Below are positions 1 to 7,949 of a stretch of 64,000 nucleotides of DNA, one piece after another. The first letter of the stretch is position 1, and the number at the start of each line of letters is the position of its first letter. The DNA comes from Paraburkholderia phenazinium (GTDB taxonomy: Bacteria; Pseudomonadota; Gammaproteobacteria; Burkholderiales; Burkholderiaceae), in contig NZ_FSRM01000001.1 of NCBI RefSeq assembly GCF_900141745.1, positions 372,001-436,000 of the forward strand, read 5' to 3'. Made by a program: the position numbers and the translations under genes. The notes below the pieces were generated by a model, which saw only the letters and a list, made by a program, of their open reading frames with translations, was not told the origin of the DNA and searched no databases.

Positions 1-139
1 CGTGTGCGCGACGGAACACGGTGTAACGGACGAGTCCGTCAGGCGGTACGCCCAGCTCGGCGAGGCGCGCGAGAACGGCGGCATCGAGAGCGCTATCGGG
101 GTGATCGAGCGGGAGTTTGACTTCGCTTAGACGTAACAT
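1..139 (-). CDS. FAD-dependent oxidoreductase, N-terminal fragment (cut by window edge)
   Basis: Only the first 46 codons are in the window; the gene runs leftward off the edge. The reading begins MLRLSEVKLPLDHPD and continues with an alternating basic/hydrophobic stretch ending in VFRRAH. This start is typical of the COG2509-type NAD(P)/FAD-dependent dehydrogenases, whose N-terminal domain begins with an R-L-x-E-I/V-K-L-P-L-D-H motif. The ATG at 137-139 is the natural start. The exact reaction of this family is poorly known, and the FAD-binding core lies outside the window, so the call rests on the N-terminal signature alone. Confidence 0.7.
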   Translation of the reverse strand, partial: MLRLSEVKLPLDHPDSALDAAVLARLAELGVPPDGLVRYTVFRRAH

Positions 140-265
140 GGGAACCAGGAATGCAGGGGGCGCAAAATTGCAGCCAATCCGCGATTTTATAGGTTCTGCA
201 GCGGGCTAGGCCAGCAACGGTTGAGCTAGAACCGTCCAAAGGCGTTATTTCGGACCGGAGCACCG

Positions 266-592
266 CTATCGCAGCACCCCTGTTTCAGGCCCCGGACCTT
301 TGATCACGTAACCTTTGCGTTCCAGGTCGCGGCGGTACCACTGGTTGGCATTCATACCGCAGTAAATCGCAAACACGATACTCAGCACCAGGCTGACCAC
401 ATCGGCGGTGACGCCTGCGAACCCGATCAGGCCAATCGCCAGATCCACCGCCAGCAGCACCAGCGCGACCAGCCACATGCGCTTCATGAGTGCCCAGACA
501 AAACCCAGCAGAAACGCCGACCAGCTAAAGCCAGTACTCACTTCGACCGTTTCAGTCCTCGTGGGATGTTGCAAATAGATCCGCTCCGCCAT
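266..592 (-). CDS. DUF2628-type small inner-membrane protein
   Basis: A 108-residue protein. After a short cytoplasmic N-terminus (MAERIYLQHP) comes FSWSAFLLGFVWALMKRMW, then two strongly hydrophobic stretches (about residues 40-65 and 68-85) and a polar tail containing GMNANQWYRRDLERKGY. The F-W-x-A-F-x-x-G-x-x-W-x-L start and the A-N-x-W-Y/R-x-x-x-L-x-x-x-G-Y tail are characteristic of DUF2628 proteins, which have no established function. The ATG at 592 is preferred over an upstream GTG at 649 because AAGGA lies about ten bases before it. It is transcribed divergently from the paa operon, with the PaaR operator between them. Confidence 0.7.
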   Translation of the reverse strand: MAERIYLQHPTRTETVEVSTGFSWSAFLLGFVWALMKRMWLVALVLLAVDLAIGLIGFAGVTADVVSLVLSIVFAIYCGMNANQWYRRDLERKGYVIKGPGPETGVLR

Positions 593-702
593 TTCTCTTT
601 CGTCCTTGAGATTAATCTTCGCAAACTCACGCGCCGTGCCGGCCTCCACCGTACCCTATCTAAACCGTCCGAACCCACCCTCAATCAATCTCAAAAAAAT
701 CA

Positions 703-730
703 TTAACCGACCGGTCGGTTGGTTTATACT
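703..730 (+). promoter_or_regulatory. paa operon promoter with PaaR-type operator
   Basis: A perfect 16-bp palindrome, AACCGACCGGTCGGTT, occupies 705-720. It sits between a weak -35 (TTAACC, 703-708) and a good -10 (TATACT, 725-730), 35 bases before the paaA ATG. A TetR-type repressor bound here would block RNA polymerase. The TetR gene at 5653-6258 closes the same gene block, so PaaR is the obvious ligand. PaaR family repressors respond to phenylacetyl-CoA; that part is family knowledge, not seen here. Confidence 0.75.
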
Positions 731-765
731 TCACCCACGGACAACTTTGGACGAGAGTGCTCGCC

Positions 766-1764
766 ATGTACACGCAATCCCTCGACATATCAGGCAACGT
801 TGCGCCGCTAGATGGTGCCGCCGGCTCGCCCGAACAGGCGCGTTTCGATGCGGTCATGGCCGCCGACGGCAAGATCGAACCGCAAGACTGGATGCCCGAT
901 GCCTATCGTAAAACGCTCGTGCGTCAGATTTCACAGCACGCGCATTCGGAAATCGTCGGCATGCTGCCCGAAGGCAACTGGATTACCCGCGCGCCGAGTC
1001 TGAAGCGCAAGGCAATTCTGCTCGCCAAGGTGCAGGACGAGGCGGGCCACGGTCTCTATCTATATAGCGCGGCAGAGACGCTCGCGGTTTCACGCGATCA
1101 GCTGATCGACGCCCTGCACGCCGGCAAAGCCAAATATTCGAGCATTTTCAATTATCCGACACCCACGTGGGCGGATGTCGGCGTGATCGGCTGGCTGGTC
1201 GACGGCGCGGCGATCATGAACCAGATCCCGCTGTGCCGCTGCACCTACGGCCCATACGCCCGGGCGATGATCCGCATCTGCAAGGAGGAGTCGTTCCACC
1301 AGCGCCAGGGATTCGACGCGCTGCTGTCGATGATGAGCGGCACCGAAGCCCAGCGCGAGATGGTCCAGCAGGCGGTGAACCGCTGGTGGTGGCCGGTGCT
1401 GATGATGTTCGGCCCGAGCGACAAGGATTCGATCCACAGCAATCAATCGTCGAAATGGGGCATCAAGCGCATTTCCAATGACGATCTGCGTCAAAAATTT
1501 GTCGACGCCACTGTCGACCAGGCCAAGGTCCTCGGCGTCACGCTGCCGGATCCAGACCTGAAGTGGAACGAAGCGCGCGGTCATCACGACTACGGCGACA
1601 TCGACTGGGAAGAGTTCTGGCGCGTGGTCAACGGCGACGGCCCGTGCAACCGCGAGCGTCTCGCTACCCGCGTGAAAGCTCATAACGACGGCGCCTGGGT
1701 CCGCGAAGCGGCCCTCGCCCACGCGGAAAATCAGCGCCAACGCGCGCAGCAGCACGCAGCGTAA
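766..1764 (+). CDS. paaA: 1,2-phenylacetyl-CoA epoxidase, catalytic subunit PaaA
   Basis: 332 residues. PaaA is the diiron oxygenase subunit of the PaaABCE multicomponent enzyme, which converts phenylacetyl-CoA to the ring-1,2-epoxide in aerobic phenylacetate degradation. Likely metal ligands are visible as E62, the E92-A-G-H95 motif and the E175-S-F-H178 motif, the paired ExxH pattern of ferritin-like diiron proteins. The ATG at 766 is chosen over an in-frame GTG at 757 because family members start MYTQ. It is first in the operon paaABCDE, directly downstream of the palindromic operator. Length and sequence match the family without any break. Confidence 0.97.
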   Translation: MYTQSLDISGNVAPLDGAAGSPEQARFDAVMAADGKIEPQDWMPDAYRKTLVRQISQHAHSEIVGMLPEGNWITRAPSLKRKAILLAKVQDEAGHGLYLYSAAETLAVSRDQLIDALHAGKAKYSSIFNYPTPTWADVGVIGWLVDGAAIMNQIPLCRCTYGPYARAMIRICKEESFHQRQGFDALLSMMSGTEAQREMVQQAVNRWWWPVLMMFGPSDKDSIHSNQSSKWGIKRISNDDLRQKFVDATVDQAKVLGVTLPDPDLKWNEARGHHDYGDIDWEEFWRVVNGDGPCNRERLATRVKAHNDGAWVREAALAHAENQRQRAQQHAA

Positions 1765-1810
1765 GCACAGCGACGCAGCGACGATTAGCTCGATACCAGG
1801 CACAGCGTCC

Positions 1811-1844
1811 GGCAGCAACAGGCACCAACAGGCACCAACAGGCA
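1811..1844 (+). repeat. 10-bp tandem repeat between paaA and paaB
   Basis: The unit GGCACCAACA occurs about 3.4 times in a row; the first copy has G for C at its fifth base. It lies in the 136-bp spacer between paaA and paaB, the only sizeable gap in the operon. It is a possible slippage site. No function is evident. Confidence 0.85.
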
Positions 1845-1900
1845 TTTAATAGCTGCCGACCGGTACGAGCCAACAGCAAAAGATTCAGGAGATTTCGAGA

Positions 1901-2197
1901 ATGGACAAGTCGACAAACAAAGAGTGGCCGATCTGGGAAGTGTTCGTGCGCAGCAAGCAGGGCCTCGACCACAAGCACTGCGGCAGTCTGCACGCTGCCG
2001 ACGCGCCGATGGCGCTGCGCATGGCGCGCGACGTGTACACCCGCCGTCAGGAAGGCGTGAGCATCTGGGTGGTGCCGTCCTCGGCGATCACCGCATCCGA
2101 CCCGCAGGACAAGGCGGAGCTGTTCGAACCGGCTGGCGACAAGATCTATCGCCATCCGACGTTCTACACGCTCCCCGACGAAGTCAACCACATGTAA
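1901..2197 (+). CDS. paaB: 1,2-phenylacetyl-CoA epoxidase subunit PaaB
   Basis: 98 residues, full length for the family. PaaB is the small structural subunit that bridges PaaAC heterodimers in the epoxidase complex; it has no catalytic residues. The N-terminal W-P-I-W-E-V-F-V-R-x-K-x-G-L-D-H-K-H-x-G-S-L-H-A motif (residues 9-32) is diagnostic. The ATG follows AGGAG by nine bases. paaC begins seven bases after its stop, so the pair is probably co-translated. Confidence 0.97.
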   Translation: MDKSTNKEWPIWEVFVRSKQGLDHKHCGSLHAADAPMALRMARDVYTRRQEGVSIWVVPSSAITASDPQDKAELFEPAGDKIYRHPTFYTLPDEVNHM

Positions 2198-2204
2198 GCG
2201 CGTC

Positions 2205-3008
2205 ATGGACATCACGCCCCAACACCTTTCCTACGTGCTGCGTCTCGCGGACACCGCACTGATCCTCGGTCAGCGCAACGCCGAGTGGTGCGGCCACGGC
2301 CCGATTCTCGAAGAGGACATCGCGCTCGCCAACATGAGCCTCGACCTGATCGGCCAGGCGCGGCTGCTGTACACGCACGCCGCAACGCTCGAGCATGCGC
2401 TCACCGGCGCCAGCAAGAGCGAAGACGACTACGCGTATTTCCGCACCGAGCGCGAATTCGCCAACTACACGCTCGCCGAGTTGCCGCATTACGGGCCGCT
2501 CGCCGGCACCGCGCATGCGGACAAGGACTACGCGGTCACGATCGTGCGCAATTTCCTGTACTCGACGCTGATGGCGCATCTCTGGACGGCGCTTACCGCG
2601 TCGACCGACGCACAACTCGCGGCCATCGCCGCGAAGTCGATCAAGGAAACGCGCTACCACGTCCATCACGCCGGCGAATGGCTGATCCGGCTCGGCGACG
2701 GCACGGATGAGTCGCATCGCCGCGCGCAGGACGCGCTCGACTACCTGATGCCCTACACGCGCGAGTTCTTCAGCGTGGACGCGGTTGAGGAAGTCATCGC
2801 CGCAACGGGCATCGGTCCGCTGACCGCCGATCTGCAAGGCGCCTGGGAAGAAGACGTACGAGCCGCGCTCGACGAAGCCACGCTCACGTCACCTGAACCG
2901 GTGAAGCATGTCACGACGGGCAAGCTTGGCGAACACTCGGAACACATGGGCTACGTGCTGGCTGAGATGCAGAGCCTCGCGCGGCAGCACCCCGGCGCGA
3001 GCTGGTAG
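2205..3008 (+). CDS. paaC: 1,2-phenylacetyl-CoA epoxidase subunit PaaC
   Basis: 267 residues. PaaC is the ferritin-fold structural partner of PaaA; it holds the catalytic subunit in the PaaAC heterodimer and lacks a working metal site. The sequence shows the family pattern L-R-L-A-D-T-A-L-I-L-x-Q-R-N near the start, E-D-I-A-L-A-N-M-S-L-D-L-I-G-Q-A-R near residues 43-58, and a K-E-x-R-Y-H-x-x-H-A segment near 147-156. The start codon follows paaB after only seven bases with no strong ribosome site, consistent with translational coupling. Confidence 0.96.
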   Translation: MDITPQHLSYVLRLADTALILGQRNAEWCGHGPILEEDIALANMSLDLIGQARLLYTHAATLEHALTGASKSEDDYAYFRTEREFANYTLAELPHYGPLAGTAHADKDYAVTIVRNFLYSTLMAHLWTALTASTDAQLAAIAAKSIKETRYHVHHAGEWLIRLGDGTDESHRRAQDALDYLMPYTREFFSVDAVEEVIAATGIGPLTADLQGAWEEDVRAALDEATLTSPEPVKHVTTGKLGEHSEHMGYVLAEMQSLARQHPGASW

Positions 3009-3030
3009 GCCCCGGACGGAGCATAAGACG

Positions 3031-3570
3031 ATGGCCGCGAACCTCACCACGACCGTGGACCCGACGCTGGAGCGCGCGTGGACAGCGCTAGAAGCGGTAC
3101 CCGACCCGGAGATTCCGGTGGTGTCGATTCGCGAGCTCGGCATCCTGCGCGACGTCCGGCGTGCTGCGGATGGCATGCTCGAAGTCGTCATCACCCCGAC
3201 GTACTCCGGCTGCCCGGCCATGTCGCAGATTGCCGAGGACGTCGCACACGCGCTCGAGGCCGCGCAGCTCACGCCGTACCGCATCGCCACTGTCCTCGCC
3301 CCTGCCTGGACCACCGACTGGATAACCGCCGACGCGCGCGAAAAGCTGCGTGCCTACGGCATCGCCCCGCCCACCGGCAATTGCGCGAGCGACGCACCTC
3401 AGGAAAAAGTAATCCGCTTCGTCCGCACGGCAGCAGTCCCCGCCCCGGCGTGCCCGCGTTGCGGCTCGGTCCATACCGAACGTCTCGCGCAATTCGGCTC
3501 GACGGCCTGCAAGGCGCTGTACCGCTGTCTCGACTGCCGCGAACCCTTCGACTATTTCAAACCCTACTGA
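3031..3570 (+). CDS. paaD: PaaD, Fe-S/metal maturation factor of the phenylacetyl-CoA epoxidase
   Basis: 179 residues with two parts. The N-terminal 110 residues form a MIP18/DUF59-type domain with the conserved D-P-E-I-P-V (25-30) and the T-P-T-Y-S-G-C-P motif (C61). The C-terminal part is a zinc-ribbon with C141-x2-C144, C160 and C166-x2-C169, ending EPFDYFKPY. PaaD is needed for epoxidase activity but is not part of the purified enzyme; Fe-S cluster assembly or delivery is the accepted idea. The ATG at 3031, after ACGGAG, gives the family N-terminus. The longer upstream reading overlaps paaC and is not used. Confidence 0.95.
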   Translation: MAANLTTTVDPTLERAWTALEAVPDPEIPVVSIRELGILRDVRRAADGMLEVVITPTYSGCPAMSQIAEDVAHALEAAQLTPYRIATVLAPAWTTDWITADAREKLRAYGIAPPTGNCASDAPQEKVIRFVRTAAVPAPACPRCGSVHTERLAQFGSTACKALYRCLDCREPFDYFKPY

Positions 3571-3571
3571 T

Positions 3572-4660
3572 ATGGCCACCCCGCAATTTCACCCCCTGCG
3601 TATCCGCGAAGTCCGGCCCGAAACCGCCGACGCGGTCTCGGTCGCCTTCGAAGTCCCCGCCGAACTGCGCGAGCAGTATCGCTTCACGCAGGGCCAGTTC
3701 GTCACGCTGAAGACGCACATCGACGGTGAGGAGACGCGCCGCTCGTATTCGATCTGCGTCGGCGTGACCGACTACGACCGCGACGGCGAACTGCGTATCG
3801 GCATCAAGCGCGTGCGGGGCGGCCGCTTTTCGAACTTCGCATTCGACACCCTGCAGCCAGGTCACACGATCGACGTGATGACGCCCGACGGTCGCTTCTT
3901 CACGCACCTGAACGCGGAACAGGGTCAGCAATACCTCGCCTTTTCCGGCGGCTCCGGCATCACGCCCGTGCTCGCGATCATCAAGACGACCCTCGAATTC
4001 GAGCCGCGCAGCACCTTCACGTTGGTCTACGGCAACCGCAGCGTCGACCAGATCATGTTTGCAGAAGATCTGGAAGACCTGAAGAACCGCTTCATGAACC
4101 GGTTCGTGCTGTATCACGTGCTGTCGGACGATCTGCAGGACGTCGAACTGTTCAACGGTGTGCTCGACCAGCAGAAGTGCGCAGCGTTTATCGAAAACCT
4201 GGTGCCAGCCGATGTGATCGACGAAGCCTTCATCTGCGGTCCCGCACCGATGATGGACGCCGCCGAGGCCGCGCTGAAAGCCGCGGGCCTGCCGCCCGCG
4301 AAGGTTCACGTCGAAAGGTTCGGCTCGCCGCTGCCCCAAGCGGGCGTGCCGCCCGTCGAAATCACCGAAGATACGCCGGCGGCGGACCTCGAGATCGTCC
4401 TCGACGGCAAGAAACGCAAGCTGCGCCTGCCTTACGAGGGCGTGAGCGTACTCGACGTCGGCCTGAAGGCCGGCCTCGCGCTGCCATATGCCTGCAAGGG
4501 CGGCGTGTGCTGCACCTGCCGCGCCAAAGTGCTCGAAGGCGAAGTACGGATGGAAAAGAACTACACGCTCGAAGACCACGAAATCCGCGACGGCTTCGTG
4601 CTGACCTGCCAGTGCCATCCGGTGAGCGACCGGGTGGTGGTCAGTTACGATGAGCGTTAG
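3572..4660 (+). CDS. paaE: 1,2-phenylacetyl-CoA epoxidase reductase PaaE
   Basis: 362 residues. It passes electrons from NADPH through FAD and a [2Fe-2S] cluster to PaaA. The FAD-binding R-S-Y-S motif is at 57-60, the nucleotide-binding G-G-S-G-I-T-P at 126-132 and C-G-P at 222-224. A plant-type ferredoxin domain fills residues 270-362 with ligands C308, C313, C316 and C346. The start overlaps nothing but lies two bases after the paaD stop. It is the last gene of the paa operon; a hairpin follows about 75 bases downstream. Confidence 0.97.
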   Translation: MATPQFHPLRIREVRPETADAVSVAFEVPAELREQYRFTQGQFVTLKTHIDGEETRRSYSICVGVTDYDRDGELRIGIKRVRGGRFSNFAFDTLQPGHTIDVMTPDGRFFTHLNAEQGQQYLAFSGGSGITPVLAIIKTTLEFEPRSTFTLVYGNRSVDQIMFAEDLEDLKNRFMNRFVLYHVLSDDLQDVELFNGVLDQQKCAAFIENLVPADVIDEAFICGPAPMMDAAEAALKAAGLPPAKVHVERFGSPLPQAGVPPVEITEDTPAADLEIVLDGKKRKLRLPYEGVSVLDVGLKAGLALPYACKGGVCCTCRAKVLEGEVRMEKNYTLEDHEIRDGFVLTCQCHPVSDRVVVSYDER

Positions 4661-4733
4661 ACAACATTGCGGGCGCACATCTTCCACGATGCACGCCTGA
4701 GCGCTTTCAGCTCACCCGCGATCCGCTTACACT

Positions 4734-4783
4734 AAGGGCCGCTCGCGATCGGGACCCGGTTCCGCTCGCCACGCGGCCCTTTC
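4734..4783 (+). terminator. Hairpin after the paa operon
   Basis: AAGGGCCGC at 4734-4742 pairs with GCGGCCCTT at 4773-4781 across a 30-base loop and is followed by a short T-containing tail. It lies between paaE and the DUF1835 gene. The loop is long and the T-run poor, so it may be a weak or partial terminator. Confidence 0.45.
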
Positions 4784-4810
4784 TGTGACTGATTTGCCAA
4801 CGAGCTGTTG

Positions 4811-5638
4811 ATGAGCACAATCCACCTGACTAACGGCGACGTCGCCGCCGACTCCCTGCGAAGCGCCCTGCGACAGGCGGGGCGCGACGATCCCGTGCAG
4901 TCGTTGCGCGACGATCTGGCGGTCGGTCCGCTGCGCGGGGTCGACGACACGCCCGAGGTGCGCGCCGAATTCTGGCAACGCGTGACGGACGGAGCCCCAC
5001 ACGACGGCGCACCACGCAATTTCCAGGGCGAATTCACCGAACAGGCAACATTGCTGGAGCAACTCGTGGCCGGTGACACGCAGGTGGCCGTCTGGCACGC
5101 CGAAAGCGCGGCCGACCAGTTGACCCTGCGAAGGGTCTGCTACCACCTGCGCAACAGTCCTCAGCGCCTGAACGAAGTCCGCCTCTCGATCCGCGACCTT
5201 ACCGACCCCGGTGCCTTCGCCCATAGCCGGCCAGACCACGCGACGTCGGTCGGGATGTTTGCGCCGGACATCCTGCAGACGCGGCTTCCGGACGTTGCGC
5301 CGATCTCGGTGCTGCGCATCAGCCGGCTCGCCCTCGAATGGCAGGAGGTCAAGCAGGCGAACGGCGAAACCCGCCGCTGGCGCGACAACACCTTCACAAG
5401 CGGCACGTTCGCCGAGTTGGACGCGCTCATCCTGGAATACGCCAGCGACGCCTGGCGACCCGCCGCCCGTATCGCCGCGCAACTGATGGTCGCCGACCTG
5501 GGCTTTCTCGTCAGCGACAGCCTCGTGTTCTGGCGCTTCCGCGAACTGGCCGCAAGCGGGCGCGTGAGCCTGCGCGGCGATCCTTCCGCATGGCGCGCGC
5601 TGGAATTGCGCGCGGACCTTTCCACCTGTTCCAGCTAA
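4811..5638 (+). CDS. DUF1835 domain-containing protein
   Basis: 275 residues. The N-terminal part reads STIHLTNGDVAADSLRSALRQAG, followed by D-D-L-A-V-G-P-L-R-G and a W-H-A/E-S-A-A-D-Q-L-x-L-R-R-V segment, the pattern of DUF1835 proteins (a conserved N-terminal domain of unknown function). The ATG at 4811 gives MSTIHL; a TTG just upstream is not needed. It lies between paaE and paaR on the same strand, and a DUF1835 gene beside paaR is common in Burkholderia genomes, so a link to phenylacetate metabolism or its control is possible but unproven. Confidence 0.85.
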   Translation: MSTIHLTNGDVAADSLRSALRQAGRDDPVQSLRDDLAVGPLRGVDDTPEVRAEFWQRVTDGAPHDGAPRNFQGEFTEQATLLEQLVAGDTQVAVWHAESAADQLTLRRVCYHLRNSPQRLNEVRLSIRDLTDPGAFAHSRPDHATSVGMFAPDILQTRLPDVAPISVLRISRLALEWQEVKQANGETRRWRDNTFTSGTFAELDALILEYASDAWRPAARIAAQLMVADLGFLVSDSLVFWRFRELAASGRVSLRGDPSAWRALELRADLSTCSS

Positions 5639-5652
5639 GGACCCCAAGGACC

Positions 5653-6258
5653 ATGGCCCGCACCCGCGCACCAGACCACGAAACCCAGCGCGACCAGATC
5701 CTCGAACTGGCCGCGGCCAAGTTCGCGCAGACGAGCTATCCAAGCACCTCGATGGCCGATCTGGCTGCCGCGAGCGGCACTTCGAAGGCGCGCCTCTACC
5801 ACTATTACGAAAGCAAGGAAGCGATCCTGTTCGATCTGCTCGACCGCTACACCAGGCGGCTGATGCTGATCATCGCGGAAGTGGAAGGCTCGAGCCAACG
5901 ACGTGGCCTGACCGAGCGGGAAACCTTCGCCGAACTGATCCGCGCGTTTCTGTCCGAATATGAGAACTCTCACAGCCGGCATGTTGCGCTGCTGAACGAC
6001 GTCAAATATCTGGTCGACGCCCAACGCGAGATCATCCTGAATCGCCAGCGCGACGTGGTCGCGGCATTTGCGCGCCAGCTAACGCGCGCCTATCCGGAAC
6101 GCGCCAACCGCGACAACCAGACAGCGCTGACGATGATGGTGTTCGGCATGATCAACTGGACTTTCACCTGGCTGAAGCCGGGCGGCCGGATGGGCTACGG
6201 GGAATTCGCGGAACAGGTCGTCGACATGGTCGACCATGGACTGCGGGCCAAGGATTAG
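5653..6258 (+). CDS. paaR: TetR/AcrR family regulator PaaR
   Basis: 201 residues. The N-terminal HTH is clear: residues 15-60 contain ILELAAAKFAQTSYPSTSMA and G-T-S-K-A-R-L-Y-H-Y-Y-E-S-K-E-A-I. The C-terminal ligand-binding part is typical TetR length. It lies 14 bases after the DUF1835 gene and closes the paa block, and a perfect palindrome sits at the paaA promoter, so repression of paa genes with release by phenylacetyl-CoA is the likely role. The ATG at 5653 follows CAAGGA. Family relation is certain; the PaaR assignment is by position and the operator. Confidence 0.88.
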   Translation: MARTRAPDHETQRDQILELAAAKFAQTSYPSTSMADLAAASGTSKARLYHYYESKEAILFDLLDRYTRRLMLIIAEVEGSSQRRGLTERETFAELIRAFLSEYENSHSRHVALLNDVKYLVDAQREIILNRQRDVVAAFARQLTRAYPERANRDNQTALTMMVFGMINWTFTWLKPGGRMGYGEFAEQVVDMVDHGLRAKD

Positions 6259-6499
6259 CATCGAAATATTGCGATGCAACAGCTTCCAGGGACGAAGGTT
6301 GCCTGCAAGCCACAGTTGATGATATGACGTATGCAGAATTAATAACTGTTAATAATCATATATATAAAAATAGGTCCCCAACAGAATAGAGCGTGACATC
6401 GAATCGATATCCGGGTTTTCCCTAGTTATGGGATTGCGCTTCCGATAGAATTTGACCTTGCGGTGCACCATGCCGCTAGATCAAAAGGAGAACCCAACC
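6259..6499. other. AT-rich spacer with promoter for the acetyltransferase gene
   Basis: This spacer has a markedly AT-rich core near 6335-6370 (AATTAATAACTGTTAATAA, then TATATATA) unlike the GC-rich genes around it. It probably carries the promoter of the next gene. AAAAGGAG at 6483-6490 is its ribosome site. No gene was found in it. Confidence 0.5.
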
Positions 6500-7168
6500 A
6501 TGACCACGCCTACTACTCGCGCCGCCGAGCCGATCGTCACACCCGATCGCCTGTCGCAGGCAGCCGGTCACGCGCATGCTCTGGTGCGGGAGCTGACCGC
6601 TATCGACCGCGAACGCCTGCTGACGCACTTTCTCGCACTGGGCGAAGACGACCGCCTGCTGCGCTTCGGTCAGCTCGTGCCGGACCACGTAATCGAAAAC
6701 TACGTGCGCGCCATCGATTTCACCCGTGACACCGTGTTCGGTGTTTTCGACAACCAGTTGCAACTGGTTGGCGTGGGCCACCTCGCCTATCTGCCCGTTG
6801 AGGGCGACAAGCGCACCGCCGAGTTCGGCGTATCGGTGCTGGAAAGCACGCGTGGCCAGGGCATTGGCAGCAAGCTGTTCGAGCGCGCCGCCATCCGCAG
6901 CCGCAACACGCACGTAAGCATGCTCTATATGCACTGCCTGTCGCGCAACTCCACGATGATGCACATCGCGAAGAAGGCCGGCATGAAGATCGAATACGCG
7001 TACGGCGAAGCCGATGCGTATCTGACACTGCCGCCGGCCGACCAGTCGAGCATCATCGCTGAAATGCTGCAGGAACAGGCCGCCGTGTTCGACTACGCGT
7101 TGAAGCGCCAGGCGCGTCAGGCTTCGAAGATTTTCGAATCGTTCATGCCGGCTGCGGCGGCGGCCTGA
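6500..7168 (+). CDS. GNAT family N-acetyltransferase
   Basis: 222 residues. The acetyl-CoA-binding motif A is visible as S-T-R-G-Q-G-I-G-S-K-L-F-E-R-A (about residues 121-135), preceded by the beta-strand F-G-V-S-V-L and followed by Y-M-H-C-L-S-R-N-S-T-M-M-H-I-A-K-K-A-G-M. The substrate cannot be read from the sequence. The ATG at 6500 is chosen because AAAAGGAG stands ten bases upstream; an earlier in-frame start at 6452 lacks one. A strong hairpin terminator follows. It stands alone, between paaR and the convergent Lrp-type gene. Confidence 0.9.
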   Translation: MTTPTTRAAEPIVTPDRLSQAAGHAHALVRELTAIDRERLLTHFLALGEDDRLLRFGQLVPDHVIENYVRAIDFTRDTVFGVFDNQLQLVGVGHLAYLPVEGDKRTAEFGVSVLESTRGQGIGSKLFERAAIRSRNTHVSMLYMHCLSRNSTMMHIAKKAGMKIEYAYGEADAYLTLPPADQSSIIAEMLQEQAAVFDYALKRQARQASKIFESFMPAAAAA

Positions 7169-7196
7169 ATCGCCTAAGTACAAGCTCGCTGGATAA

Positions 7197-7228
7197 GCAA
7201 AAGGGCGGCTCAGCCGCCCTTTTGCTAT
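7197..7228 (+). terminator. Rho-independent terminator
   Basis: GCAAAAGGGCGGCT (7197-7210) and AGCCGCCCTTTTGC (7212-7225) form a perfect 14-bp inverted repeat with a one-base centre; A and T runs inside the stem flanks let it work in either direction. It ends the acetyltransferase transcript and can also serve the convergent Lrp-type gene. Confidence 0.85.
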
Positions 7229-7305
7229 TGACCGCCGGAGTTTGCTGCCGCCGCGATTTCCCCTAGAACAAGCCAATATGTCCTAAACGCGATCATCTGC
7301 TCCGC

Positions 7306-7824
7306 TCAAAGAATCGGCAACGCCGTCGTCTCCTTGAACGTCTCCAGCGAGAAACTCGATTTCACGTCGATCACTGACGGATGGTGCAGCAACCGGTCCT
7401 GCACGAAGCGCGAAAAGTGCGCCATGTCCTGAACCTGCACGCGCAGCAGGTAATCCATATCCCCCGTCATGGCATGGCAGGCGACCACCTCCGGCCAGGT
7501 CTGGACCGCGGCGCGAAACAGATCGGCATGCGTCGCGCCCGCTCGCACCGGTGCGCCGTCGCCGCGCGGGCTGATCGTCGGGACGCTGCGCTTTTCCAGC
7601 CGCACATTTACATACGCAAGCAAATCGAGGCCCAGCTTCTGGGCGTCGAGCAATGCGACATAGCCGCGAATCACGCCACTCTCCTCCAGCCTCCGGATGC
7701 GCCGCAGACACGGACTGGGTGAGAGGCTCACCCGTTCTGCAATCTCCTGATTCGACAGTCGACCGTTCTCCTGGAGGATGGTGAGAATTCGTCGATCGAT
7801 GACATCCATCTCGATATTAGCCAT
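7306..7824 (-). CDS. Lrp/AsnC family transcriptional regulator
   Basis: 172 residues. The HTH is at 6-50 (D-x-I-D-R-R-I-L-T-I-L-Q-E-N-G-R-L-S-N-Q-E-I-A-E-R-V, then S-P-C-L-R-R-I-R-R-L-E-E-S-G-V-I). The C-terminal RAM/AsnC effector domain contains H-A-M-T-G-D-M-D-Y-L-L-R-V (about 118-130). It is divergent from hppD with a 125-bp shared spacer, so it probably regulates tyrosine/phenylalanine catabolism in response to an aromatic amino acid; that is inferred from position. Confidence 0.93.
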   Translation of the reverse strand: MANIEMDVIDRRILTILQENGRLSNQEIAERVSLSPSPCLRRIRRLEESGVIRGYVALLDAQKLGLDLLAYVNVRLEKRSVPTISPRGDGAPVRAGATHADLFRAAVQTWPEVVACHAMTGDMDYLLRVQVQDMAHFSRFVQDRLLHHPSVIDVKSSFSLETFKETTALPIL

Positions 7825-7949
7825 CTTCTGCCACCAAACCCTATTTTTGAGCCATGAACTAGCGCCAGCCTACGCAATCACGATTAAGTTCGCAAGTTTC
7901 CATCGCGTACGCCCCTTTAAACTGGCGGCATTCGACACAGGAGACAGAT
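7825..7949. promoter_or_regulatory. Divergent promoter region between the Lrp-type gene and hppD
   Basis: A 125-bp spacer separates the two divergent starts. AGGAGA stands seven bases before the hppD ATG. The middle is AT-rich and should hold both promoters and the Lrp site. No single convincing -35/-10 pair or palindrome stands out. Confidence 0.5.

Noticed and set aside
3557..4687. 376-codon minus-strand open frame
   Set aside because: Antisense to paaE with no recognisable content; paaE is certain.
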